64,000 nucleotides of DNA, taken from NCBI RefSeq assembly GCF_000427405.1, contig NZ_ATXY01000003.1, positions 59,620 to 123,619 of the forward strand. The letters run 5' to 3'. This stretch comes from Flectobacillus major DSM 103. Its GTDB lineage: Bacteria > Bacteroidota > Bacteroidia > Cytophagales > Spirosomataceae. The stretch's first letter is position 1. Every line of letters starts with the position of its first letter. The notes beneath the pieces are model-generated. The model was not told the origin of the DNA. It did not search any database and saw only the letters and a list, made by a program, of their open reading frames with translations. This document shows positions 42,672 through 50,410 of this stretch, one piece after another. The translations under genes and the position numbers were made by a program.

Positions 42672-44165
42672 TTACAATATAAATGCTAGTTCATTTAATT
42701 TTTCGATATGAATTTGAGCTTCTGCCAAAAGCTTTTCGTCGTTGACCAACTCTTGGATTTCTTCGGCCTTTAGTTTCATTTCGTCTAGCAATGCTTTTTG
42801 TTTTTCGGCATCTTCTTCATGAACATGCCAGCATGCTTCTAGGTAATTAAGCAGGGTTAGGGTTCGTTCATAAGGATATTCGTAAGCTGTACGTACCGCC
42901 AAAGCTTCGTTATAAAAATCTAAGGCTTTTCGGTAATTATCGGTCAGTTTGGCTTCAGGGTATTTGGTGAGGGCATTGGCATAATGATTGCAAATTGTGG
43001 CATATTCGTAAGGATGAGTTGCTAGGGTAAAATAAGCAAGAGCCTGCTTGAAAGAGCTAATCGAAACGGCAGCCCAAATACTTTTCTTTTTAGCCTCATC
43101 AGGAATCTCGCTGTAGATAATACCTAAATGATGTTGAATTTCGGCAAAAACATCTGGTGTTGCATCTTGAGTAAAGGTTTTGAGGGCTTCTTGATAAGCC
43201 TCCATAGCTCCTTTATAAAACTGAATATTGCCATTTTGAGCCCAAGTAAACAACAAAACACCTTTGCGATAATGGGCATTGGCCTCCAACTCAGGGGTAT
43301 CCTCGTCTCTAAATATCCGAATAGCACGATTGATATACCCCAATGATTCGCTAAAACTATCTGTAAAATTGGCCACCTGAGCGGCATCAATCAGCAATAA
43401 CCCTGTTTGCAAAGCCCGCCCCTGACTTTCATAATACTGAAGCACTTCCCAGATAGTCTGTTTGGTTTTTTCCAACAAAGCGTAGTCGTAAGGAACTGTC
43501 AAATTTTGTAGCCAAATACTGTATAATACGGCTTTTAATTCTGTTTGAACATTGGTATCCAACACCTCGCTAAGGATACTCACTAGTAAGGCTTCGGCCT
43601 CGGACAACAAGCCAAAATCTAGTAAAAAAGCAGCAAAATGTTTGGCTGTAAAAGCTTTATAATGAGTATCTGGAGCATTTTCAAGGGCTTTTTCGTAGGC
43701 TGCTTTGGTGAGGTGATCGCCAACCAAGGTATCGGTATTGCCATAATGTAACACTACCGCCCGATTATGCCAACGGCGGTAGTACTCGAACGTACCAAAA
43801 TCGTTGATAGGTTCGGCCAGAATTTGTACTAATACCCCCGATTGTAGTCGATTAATGAGGTCAATATCGTTGGTAAGTTGTTGGTTTTCAAAGCTATTTC
43901 CATACACTTTTTCCCAGTTACCTAACTTCAAAAAAATAAGAGATAGTAAATTGGTTGTATTGAGTGGTATTGACGTTTTCAATAAAATAGGAGGTAAGCT
44001 TTCAGACCAATCCAAATTGACCTGAATAGTATTTGCGATGATAGTAAAATCACATTGGTTATTTTCAATAAGCTGAATATCAACCAATTCATCTAAACGA
44101 TTTTCGGAAGAGATAATGGTATTAATGATATTGAGCTGGTCAAATTGAGTGGATATAGAAAGCAT
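42672..44165 (-). CDS. TPR-like helical protein of the hydrogenase cluster
   Basis: 497 residues from the ATG at 44165 (MLSISTQFDQLNIINTIISS); a nine-codon extension would need TTG. After an N-terminal about 110-residue segment the protein is alpha-helical with repeated pairs of helices of TPR character, for example YEKALENAPDTHYKAFTAKH, SLGYINRAIRIFRDEDTPEL, AMEAYQEALKTFTQDATPDV and ALDFYNEALAVRTAYEYPYE. No signal peptide. TPR-like proteins accompany group 2a-type hydrogenases elsewhere and may scaffold the enzyme or its maturation; function here is not known. It starts 29 bases after the 100-residue gene. Confidence 0.75.
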   Translation of the reverse strand: MLSISTQFDQLNIINTIISSENRLDELVDIQLIENNQCDFTIIANTIQVNLDWSESLPPILLKTSIPLNTTNLLSLIFLKLGNWEKVYGNSFENQQLTNDIDLINRLQSGVLVQILAEPINDFGTFEYYRRWHNRAVVLHYGNTDTLVGDHLTKAAYEKALENAPDTHYKAFTAKHFAAFLLDFGLLSEAEALLVSILSEVLDTNVQTELKAVLYSIWLQNLTVPYDYALLEKTKQTIWEVLQYYESQGRALQTGLLLIDAAQVANFTDSFSESLGYINRAIRIFRDEDTPELEANAHYRKGVLLFTWAQNGNIQFYKGAMEAYQEALKTFTQDATPDVFAEIQHHLGIIYSEIPDEAKKKSIWAAVSISSFKQALAYFTLATHPYEYATICNHYANALTKYPEAKLTDNYRKALDFYNEALAVRTAYEYPYERTLTLLNYLEACWHVHEEDAEKQKALLDEMKLKAEEIQELVNDEKLLAEAQIHIEKLNELAFIL

Positions 44166-44194
44166 CTGTGTGTGTGTTGAATAGATTACCAACT

Positions 44195-44497
44195 TTATAA
44201 ATTTATCGAAATAATTCCAGTGTTTTTTAGGTCAAAAACCAAATCACGGTCGGTATCATCAAGGTCGTTGTCGAGCAAAATAGCCCTTACCAAAAGAGCC
44301 TTATCGCCCTGTGTATTTTTATCTTTGAGAGTTTGCCAGTGTGTTTTGTGCATTTTTTCAAAAAATATTTTAGACCTTCCCGCAATCAATAGCGTGTGGC
44401 GTTCGGGATAATACACCCAATTTACTTGGGTATCGTTTTCTAAAACTGTTTTTACAAGAGCTACTGGAATAATAATATGGCCATTGTGTAATTTCAT
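44195..44497 (-). CDS. Small uncharacterised protein of the hydrogenase cluster
   Basis: 100 residues starting MKLHNGHIIIPVALVKTVLE, no signal peptide or membrane segment, no cysteine. A beta-rich first half (VNWVYYPERHTLLIAGRSKI) is followed by a helical charged second half. Its ATG overlaps the maturation protease stop by four bases, tightly coupling the two, so a role in large-subunit maturation is plausible. Family not recognised. Confidence 0.7.
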   Translation of the reverse strand: MKLHNGHIIIPVALVKTVLENDTQVNWVYYPERHTLLIAGRSKIFFEKMHKTHWQTLKDKNTQGDKALLVRAILLDNDLDDTDRDLVFDLKNTGIISINL

Positions 44498-44958
44498 AAT
44501 TCTGCTAAAATATAATCTACAACTTTATCGCCAGCGGCTTTTACAGTATCCGAAAGCTCCATTTCGATCCGAGTATTATCTACTGCAATCAAATAAACAC
44601 TAATATCATCGGGATAATCATCTCTCAGAATTTTCTTGGCATAGCTCAATGCTTGATCCCATTTAATACTGTGCAGAAACACCATGGGGTCGTCGATAAT
44701 GGCGGCATCAATTTCTTGAGCAGGTACTTTATAAAGTGTTCCAACACTTTCGCCCGTATTGATAACGGCATCTACAATAATAATGCGTTGATGTCCCTGA
44801 AGCTTGAAAAGTACCTCAAATGCCCCCGTTCCCATATCGAGCAAGGTGATGGTATCTGATTCTATTCCTTTTTTTTGTAATTGTTCAATCACGTAGCATC
44901 CTACGGCATCGTCAGAACGAACAGGATTGCCAAAACCCATGATAGCTGTTTTTACCAT
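44494..44958 (-). CDS. Hydrogenase maturation endopeptidase (HupD/HyaD family)
   Basis: 154 residues. The family start MVKTAIMGFGNPVRSDDAVG contains the GxGNxLxxDD-type motif with a nickel-sensing Asp, DMGTGAFEVLFKLQGHQRII and VVDAVINTGESVGTLYKVPA carry the second acidic ligand, and MVFLHSIKWDQALSYA the His. These proteases recognise nickel in the large subunit and remove its C-terminal extension, here predicted to be the 15 residues after His516 of HupL. It starts about 255 bases after hupL, beyond a hairpin. Confidence 0.93.
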   Translation of the reverse strand: MVKTAIMGFGNPVRSDDAVGCYVIEQLQKKGIESDTITLLDMGTGAFEVLFKLQGHQRIIIVDAVINTGESVGTLYKVPAQEIDAAIIDDPMVFLHSIKWDQALSYAKKILRDDYPDDISVYLIAVDNTRIEMELSDTVKAAGDKVVDYILAEL

Positions 44959-45004
44959 TTCTTATTTTCAATTTTCGTAGCACAGGTAAATTATCGAATG
45001 AAAA

Positions 45005-45049
45005 TAGGTTATTGAAAAGTGAATACCCAATTCCCTTCTCAATAACCTA
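45005..45049 (-). terminator. Hairpin between hupL and the maturation genes
   Basis: Arms TAGGTTATTGA (45005-45015) and TCAATAACCTA (45039-45049), perfect 11 bases, 23-base loop, about 165 bases after the hupL stop. It may end most hupSL transcripts or stabilise their 3' end, giving structural genes more mRNA than accessory genes. Confidence 0.5.
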
Positions 45050-45213
45050 CTATTGAATACTAAATGAAGCCGTTTAATTTTTTCGATTCGGTTTTACCCC
45101 AAAAAAACATTTAGGCAACACCAATAAAGTAGTGAACAAATGATTAGAAAATACTCCATATCGGCTATTGGATTTTTGAAATATAATCTCTAAACTTCTG
45201 TACACTATTACAA

Positions 45214-46809
45214 CTATAATTTGAATTTAGCGAGCTCTTTTCCGCTTTTTTGGTCGTGAGCATGTACCGTACAGACCAAACATGAGTCGAAAGAACGAGC
45301 TACCATACCTACTTCTACAGGGTCGTGGGGGTCTTCTATTTCGGTGCCTTCTAAAGCCGCTTCGATTGGCCCAGCATTTCCTTTATCGTCGTTTGGCCCT
45401 ACATTCCAAGTAGTAGGAGCCATTACTTGATAGTTTTTGATTACACCATTTTCAATTTCAATCCAGTGAGCCAACGCCCCCCTTGCTGCTTCGGTTGCAC
45501 CAAAGCCTTTTCCGTCTTTTTCTTCTGGTTTAATATAAAAATCGCCATTGAGGTCAATTTCATGTAGCCATTGGTCGATTTGAGTAAACAAACGAGCCGC
45601 TTCGTGTACACGAGCAAGGGTACGGGTAAATACACTTGGCCCCATTTTGGCATAAATATCCCCAAATAATGGGTCGTAAACTTGGTGAGGTAACAGATTA
45701 TCAGGATTGGCATTCATCAAAACCCTAGAAAGTGGCCCTGCTTCGGCAGCATAATCATTATACCGCGGAGCTTTCGACCACGAGTATTTTCCGCCAAAAT
45801 CTGAGCTTGCCAACGGCTGCGACTGTAGCGGAGTAGGCAGCGGTTCGTCCCAAGGGTGAGCCGCTACGGTGTCTTTATACCAAGCATGTTTAACGTGTTC
45901 CTGAATTTTGAGATGGTCAAATTCAGAATAGTTTTTGCCATCGAAAAAGCCCGATCGGCTAATTAATGCTGCATTTCTACCCTCAATAGTCGGTTTTTGA
46001 TAATGGTCTTTGTGTAAATATGTACCCGTAGCAATAAACTTTCCAACACCTTGCCCAAACTTATGAAGTCCAAATTCTAGGCCAGCACGAATAAACAAAC
46101 CTAAATCAGAGTTACGTTGTGATTCGTTTTCGTCAACCCAAGCCAGCAAATCGTCATAGGTTTTGATTTCCATATAACGTTCGATAGAACAACCTAACCA
46201 AATGGTTTCGAGCCAGTCTTTTCTAAACTGATTCATAATAGCAAAAGCCCTCGTAACATCTTTGAGCGTAGGCGACGACATTACCCCACCCGGTACCATA
46301 TACGAAGAGTGTGGCCATTGTCCACCAAAAATAGCATAAACCTCGACAGGACGGCCAGAGGCTACAACACCTTTTTGGAAAGATGTACCAACATAAGCAG
46401 CAAAACGACGAACAACCTCATCGTAAAGAGGTTTGTTGGCAAATTTTTTATTAGCCATGTCGGTAGCAAAAATTGCATAAAACCAACGTGGTATCGACTG
46501 AATTGTTTCGGTTGCTTGGCCAATGGCTCTTAGCAAAAGGGCATTAGGAGGTAAGGTAGTTCCCCAAGCAGTATCCAAAGCAGACGAAGCACAATATAAG
46601 TGCGAACCACCGCAAATACCACAAATTCTAGGTGTTACAATAAGACCCGACTGGGGGTCTTTGCCTTCCATAATTTTTTCAAAACCTCTAAACATAGCCG
46701 CTTGGGTATGAGCCCTTGTTACTACGCCGTCTTCCATATATACTTTTACATCGAGGTCGCCTTCAACACGGCCTACGGGTGATATATTGAGTTCTTTTTT
46801 AATTGCCAT
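45214..46809 (-). CDS. hupL: [NiFe]-hydrogenase large subunit (group 2a, cyanobacterial HupL type)
   Basis: 531 residues. It holds the NiFe active site: L1 motif PRICGICGGSH with Cys63 and Cys66, and L2 motif FDSCLVCTVHAHD with Cys510 and Cys513 and the processing site after His516. Length, the N-terminal LNISPVGRVEGDLDVKVYME, GGQWPHSSYMVPGGVM and the DSC form of L2 are those of cyanobacterial HupL and other group 2a enzymes. It would oxidise H2 in the cytoplasm together with HupS. It lies 135 bases downstream of hupS on the same strand. No cytochrome b or other membrane partner gene is present in the window. Confidence 0.95.
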   Translation of the reverse strand: MAIKKELNISPVGRVEGDLDVKVYMEDGVVTRAHTQAAMFRGFEKIMEGKDPQSGLIVTPRICGICGGSHLYCASSALDTAWGTTLPPNALLLRAIGQATETIQSIPRWFYAIFATDMANKKFANKPLYDEVVRRFAAYVGTSFQKGVVASGRPVEVYAIFGGQWPHSSYMVPGGVMSSPTLKDVTRAFAIMNQFRKDWLETIWLGCSIERYMEIKTYDDLLAWVDENESQRNSDLGLFIRAGLEFGLHKFGQGVGKFIATGTYLHKDHYQKPTIEGRNAALISRSGFFDGKNYSEFDHLKIQEHVKHAWYKDTVAAHPWDEPLPTPLQSQPLASSDFGGKYSWSKAPRYNDYAAEAGPLSRVLMNANPDNLLPHQVYDPLFGDIYAKMGPSVFTRTLARVHEAARLFTQIDQWLHEIDLNGDFYIKPEEKDGKGFGATEAARGALAHWIEIENGVIKNYQVMAPTTWNVGPNDDKGNAGPIEAALEGTEIEDPHDPVEVGMVARSFDSCLVCTVHAHDQKSGKELAKFKL

Positions 46810-46944
46810 TGTATTTGATAATTTGTAATCATGAATAAATTACGAATTGTTAAGTATTTGGGAATTGGCTACTTGAATTAAATAGCCTATTATAGACCTT
46901 CTAATCAGGCATATAACTTGAGCATATAGTAGCTCTTAGAGGTA

Positions 46945-47928
46945 CTACTTAGAACCTTCCGAATGTGATTTCTCAACGCCAACAGCTACCTCAAGAGCGT
47001 GCATGGTTTTTTCAAAGCCTGCTCTCATATAATAGCCCAATTTTGAATTACCAGCAGGTACTTCTTTGGGCAAAATACCGAGGTATTTCATGGTTTTGAA
47101 AACACTACCTTTTACTAAATCATTATGCGGGAAACCTGGCTCGGTACATCCTAAACATGGGTGATTGGCACGGGTTTTAGAAGAATGCCTGTTCCAAAGA
47201 ATTTTGTTACAGCTAGAACGCGTCATTGGGCCACGACAACCCACTTCGTAAAACAAACAGCCATTGCCACGTTTTCCAAAACCGCCGTCTATTTTATTGG
47301 CAAAATTTACTACGTTGGTACAACCTGTTTGAACAAAATCGGTGAAAAAAGTTTTGGGACGGTGGTATTCGTCAATTAAAACGTCGCCGATACGGCCTGT
47401 CGCAATCGCCACCAAAATTTGGGTTATCCAGTCGGGGTGAGCAGGGCATCCCGGAATATTAATAACTGGTAAACCTCCTTTTGAAACATAATTAGCACCC
47501 AAGAAGCCCCCTTTATCTTTTTTCAAAAACTGCATCCCTGTTGACTCAGAAGGGTTAGGAGCAACCGCAGGAATACCTCCCCAAGTAGCACAATCGCCAA
47601 TAGCCACTACATACCCACACACTTCGGCAAGCTCTTTTACCCAGTCTTGCATAGGGCGGTCGCAGAAGTAGTTCATTGTACCAGTTCCATTGGGGCCTTG
47701 AATAATACTTCCCTCATAAACCAAGATATCGCATTGTACCTTTCCTGCAACGATTTCGTTGAGCAAATGTGTAACTTGTTCTCCTATTTCCAGACCAATA
47801 GAAGGATGCCAGAGAATGTTCACGCCAAAGTCGGTGACCAAGTCTATGACGGTAGGTTCTTCAGCATTCAAGAATGACATAGTGTTACCACTACATGCTC
47901 CTCCTTGAAGCCACAATACGTTTGCCAT
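46945..47928 (-). CDS. hupS: [NiFe]-hydrogenase small subunit (group 2a, cyanobacterial HupS type)
   Basis: 327 residues with no Tat signal (MANVLWLQGGACSGNTMSFL), so the enzyme stays in the cytoplasm. The proximal-cluster motif CSGN has Cys12 but Asn15 where most small subunits have the second Cys, as in cyanobacterial HupS. Other cluster ligands are in GDCATWGGIPAVAPNPSES, NIPGCPAHPDWITQILVAIA, GCLFYEVGCRGPMTRSSCNK and NHPCLGCTEPGFPHN. It lacks a C-terminal membrane anchor. The gene is preceded by two tandem palindromes (47994-48029) likely to control hupSL. Confidence 0.95.
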   Translation of the reverse strand: MANVLWLQGGACSGNTMSFLNAEEPTVIDLVTDFGVNILWHPSIGLEIGEQVTHLLNEIVAGKVQCDILVYEGSIIQGPNGTGTMNYFCDRPMQDWVKELAEVCGYVVAIGDCATWGGIPAVAPNPSESTGMQFLKKDKGGFLGANYVSKGGLPVINIPGCPAHPDWITQILVAIATGRIGDVLIDEYHRPKTFFTDFVQTGCTNVVNFANKIDGGFGKRGNGCLFYEVGCRGPMTRSSCNKILWNRHSSKTRANHPCLGCTEPGFPHNDLVKGSVFKTMKYLGILPKEVPAGNSKLGYYMRAGFEKTMHALEVAVGVEKSHSEGSK

Positions 47929-47993
47929 ATCAGTTTTTAGTTTACGAAGTTGAAATTGTATAATTCTTGTAAATTATATTGACTTCACAATTT

Positions 47994-48029
47994 TAGAAAA
48001 TAATTTCTAGGTTTAGAAATTATTTTCTA
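47994..48029. promoter_or_regulatory. Two tandem operator-like palindromes upstream of hupS
   Basis: TAGAAA-ATAA-TTTCTA (47994-48009) and TAGAAA-TTAT-TTTCTA (48014-48029), 20 bases apart from start to start, so on the same DNA face; together they form a 17-base inverted repeat around GGTT. They lie about 66-101 bases before the hupS ATG. The same pattern recurs upstream of hypA and of the tetR operon. The binding protein is predicted to be one of the two TetR regulators. Confidence 0.65.
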
Positions 48030-48187
48030 ATTATTTTGCCAATTTAGAATTGTTTTAAATTAGCAAAAGACGTGAGGGGTGAAGAGTGAAAAATGAAAAA
48101 GTGAAGAGTGAAGGGGAGAGCTAGAATAGGAAATTAAAAAGGAGAATGGAAAAGAATTTTAACATATAGTTATTGCATTAGTTATAG

Positions 48188-48231
48188 TTATTGCATTAGT
48201 GGGCGAAGTCATTCGCTCGCTAATGCAATAA
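48188..48231. terminator. Hairpin terminator of the first tetR gene
   Basis: 20-base arms (48188-48207 and 48212-48231) with two G-U wobbles and loop GTCA, about 70 bases after the tetR stop on the minus strand. The inner stem GGGCGAA/TTCGCTC is like those at 5424 and 56199. The left arm is preceded by an 18-base tandem copy of itself. Confidence 0.6.
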
Positions 48232-48301
48232 TACTGATGAAAAAAGCAAGCAAATACAATAATCACTAACTCATTCATAACCCACTTGCAACTAACTCTC
48301 T

Positions 48302-48922
48302 CTAATACGAAAAGCTAGGCAAAATAACTTGGTTAAATTCGGTCAAACCAGATTCGGTGAAATAGGGGCGTAACTGATTCCAGACTGCATATTTATACTG
48401 CATTTCGGTGGGCGTAATACCTCTCATACGACATTTCTGGATATAGAAAATAAGGTTTGTCCATACATTTTCAGCTACTTGCTGGTACAATCCAGAAAAA
48501 GTTTCGGGGATAAAATCTTGGTTAAGTACCAGATAATCAATACGACTTTTGATTTGAATCAACATTTTGGTAATGTATTCTTGCCAAATTTGCTGATGTT
48601 CGGTTGGAGTATTATTGGTTTTGAAAAAATCGGCAATATAAAATTGATACTTATCAAAAAACTCATAGTATAAACTCAACTGGGCATCAAAACCCGTCAT
48701 AGCCGTAGAAACAGCATATTGCCGAAGAACATTAGAAAAATCTTCGAAAATATGTTCATACACAGATTCTACAATGGCATCTTTATTTTTGAAATGATAC
48801 GCCAAATTACCAACACTAATACCAGTATCTTCTGCTATTTGTTGTAAACGCACAGCGTCTATACCATTTTGGTTGAAGAGTTGAATGGAAGAGTTGAGAA
48901 TTTTTTGCTTAGTATTGTACAT
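48302..48922 (-). CDS. TetR-family regulator 1 of the hydrogenase region
   Basis: 206 residues. The HTH is at about 5-55 (KQKILNSSIQLFNQNGIDAV, RLQQIAEDTGISVGNLAYHF, KNKDAIVESVYEHIF); the rest is the helical ligand/dimer domain, without a known ligand signature. It is a paralogue of the product of 49397-50035: both share VRLQ-x-IA-(D/E), (I/M)SVGNLAYHFK-x-KD. It starts 6 bases after a 119-residue gene and both are preceded by an operator-like palindrome at 49331-49346, which suggests autoregulation along with hupS and hypA. Confidence 0.9.
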   Translation of the reverse strand: MYNTKQKILNSSIQLFNQNGIDAVRLQQIAEDTGISVGNLAYHFKNKDAIVESVYEHIFEDFSNVLRQYAVSTAMTGFDAQLSLYYEFFDKYQFYIADFFKTNNTPTEHQQIWQEYITKMLIQIKSRIDYLVLNQDFIPETFSGLYQQVAENVWTNLIFYIQKCRMRGITPTEMQYKYAVWNQLRPYFTESGLTEFNQVILPSFSY

Positions 48923-48928
48923 AAAATA

Positions 48929-49288
48929 TCAATTTTGACATAAATTTAATAGCTCAATATTTACTTCTAATGTTCCTCTTTGGTCTTTTGCGGCCAATCT
49001 ACGCATAAAATGAGCTTTTTGAGCTGCCCTTTTTGGACAAGGATGCGAAACAATAAATCTTCTGATAAACTTGAGTGGATTATGTATAGAAGCAAAAACT
49101 AAATCTACAGCCCACTCGCCTTTACTTTTGTGAATATCATCAATAACGGCTGTATCCGAAAGCCATAAATCATCAAAATAGAGCCTAAAATCGCTTGAAT
49201 TCCCTTTTTTTTCACTAAAAAAAGTATCATTTAATCCTTTCATAAGTTGTGCATAAGTGTTGCTATCAATTCTAAAGGGCGATTTCAT
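48929..49288 (-). CDS. Uncharacterised protein co-transcribed with TetR 1
   Basis: 119 residues starting MKSPFRIDSNTYAQLMKGLN, no signal peptide or membrane segment. The C-terminal third is basic (FIVSHPCPKRAAQKAHFMRR, then LAAKDQRGTLEVNIELLNLC), with two cysteines. I do not recognise a family. It lies 6 bases upstream of tetR 1 and its start is 43 bases from the palindrome TAGAAA-AAAT-TTTCCA, so it is expected to be expressed with the hydrogenase genes. Confidence 0.7.
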   Translation of the reverse strand: MKSPFRIDSNTYAQLMKGLNDTFFSEKKGNSSDFRLYFDDLWLSDTAVIDDIHKSKGEWAVDLVFASIHNPLKFIRRFIVSHPCPKRAAQKAHFMRRLAAKDQRGTLEVNIELLNLCQN

Positions 49289-49330
49289 AAGGTCATTTTT
49301 TTGAGTCAGTACTATTCTATTTTTCTAAAT

Positions 49331-49346
49331 TAGAAAAAATTTTCCA
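49331..49346. promoter_or_regulatory. Operator-like palindrome upstream of the tetR operon
   Basis: TAGAAA-AAAT-TTTCCA, one mismatch from the TAGAAA-N4-TTTCTA pattern at hupS and hypA, 43-58 bases before the start of the 119-residue gene. Overlapping it is the outward inverted repeat TTTTTCTAAATTAGAAAAA. Confidence 0.5.
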
Positions 49347-49396
49347 ATTCTGAAAGTTGTTAAGGGTTTTAATTTCGGAGTATCATGCCATTTAAT

Positions 49397-50035
49397 TTAG
49401 CTCCAAGTGTCAAATAACAAGCTATCGAGTTGTTGGTATTCGTTTTGGCCAGTAAGCGAAAAATAAGGAGCTAATAACCCCCAAATATTGTCTTTGAGTT
49501 GCTGAACATTGATTTCGGCCAATTCTGTTCCTTTCATACGTTCAAAATTCATCCAGTTTTCTAAAATCAACAAATACCTATTGGCCAATAAAAACGTAGA
49601 ATCGGGTGCTTGAGGCTCTAATAATGCACCACGAGCCACATTAAATTTGACAAGTAGTTCTAACTGAATGGTTTGCCACTGAACCTGCTCGCGGTACTGT
49701 CGCTTAATAGCTGGATACGCCCTAACTACTTCAAGGGTATCGGTGTAAAAAAAGCTGTATTCTTTTTGAAGCAAAAAACTATTTTCTACATGCCTATTGA
49801 TATTAACAAACAAAGGAATCATTCGTAAATCGGCCAAAAGGCGCTGTTGCTCATACACCAATTGTTGGTAGAGTTTTTCAATAATTTCGTCTTTGGTTTT
49901 AAAATGATACGCCAAATTACCAACACTCATTCCTACTTCATCGGCAATATGCTGCAAACGTACACTCACAAACCCAAATCGATTGAAAAGGTAAAGGGCT
50001 GAAGCAAGTATTTTCTCTTTGGTATTAAGTGACAT
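49397..50035 (-). CDS. TetR-family regulator 2 of the hydrogenase region
   Basis: 212 residues, paralogue of the 48302-48922 product. HTH at about 5-55 (KEKILASALYLFNRFGFVSV, RLQHIADEVGMSVGNLAYHF, KTKDEIIEKLYQQLVYEQQR); the helical C-terminal domain differs more between the two, so they probably sense different ligands or act as a heterodimer. It is 109 bases upstream of the 119-residue gene and on the same strand. The region 5' of it contains no copy of the palindrome. Confidence 0.9.
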   Translation of the reverse strand: MSLNTKEKILASALYLFNRFGFVSVRLQHIADEVGMSVGNLAYHFKTKDEIIEKLYQQLVYEQQRLLADLRMIPLFVNINRHVENSFLLQKEYSFFYTDTLEVVRAYPAIKRQYREQVQWQTIQLELLVKFNVARGALLEPQAPDSTFLLANRYLLILENWMNFERMKGTELAEINVQQLKDNIWGLLAPYFSLTGQNEYQQLDSLLFDTWS

Positions 50036-50410
50036 GACAATGAATCGTTGTATGCGTCAAGATTGTATTGGGATAGGACTTACCGATTAACGACTGTTAT
50101 CTTACGGTTCGATATCTACACAAGCTGGTTTTTTGTAGGTATTTTGGTCAAGACCAAAGATTTGACTTGTGCAAAGATAAGGTATATTGTGTCAAAATAA
50201 AAACAACGACACAATCAAGAAGGTATATTCCTGACTTTCAACAATATCCCTACTCTTGTACCCTATTTTACCACTCTTTGCGGTACAGTACCCACCATGT
50301 ATCAAAGGATAATCATCAGGTTGTAAAGATGCTATATTAACCTATAGAATTGTTGCGAAAGCCATTTATTTTGTACAATTACTTATTAAATTCGCAAAAA
50401 CCCTTTAACT
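50036..50410. other. Divergent promoter region, no gene
   Basis: 375 bases between tetR 2 (minus) and the fucosidase gene (plus). Nothing coding. The bases just before the fucosidase (TTGTTGCG near 50352 and TTATTTTGTAC near 50366) are loosely like Bacteroidota promoter elements, but I would not rely on them. Confidence 0.35.

Larger units (their letters stand above)
47929..48301. other. hupS promoter region and tetR 3' region
   Basis: 373 bases without a gene. Left part: hupS promoter with tandem palindromes at 47994-48029. Middle: a purine-rich stretch with GTGAAGAGTGAA repeats (about 48073-48118). Right: an 18-base tandem duplication (48165-48182 and 48183-48200) leading into the terminator hairpin 48188-48231 of the tetR gene. 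Confidence 0.5.

Noticed and set aside
45214..46809. Defective L2 motif because DPC is DSC
   Set aside because: The FDSCLVCTVH form is what I know from cyanobacterial HupL, so it is normal for this group.
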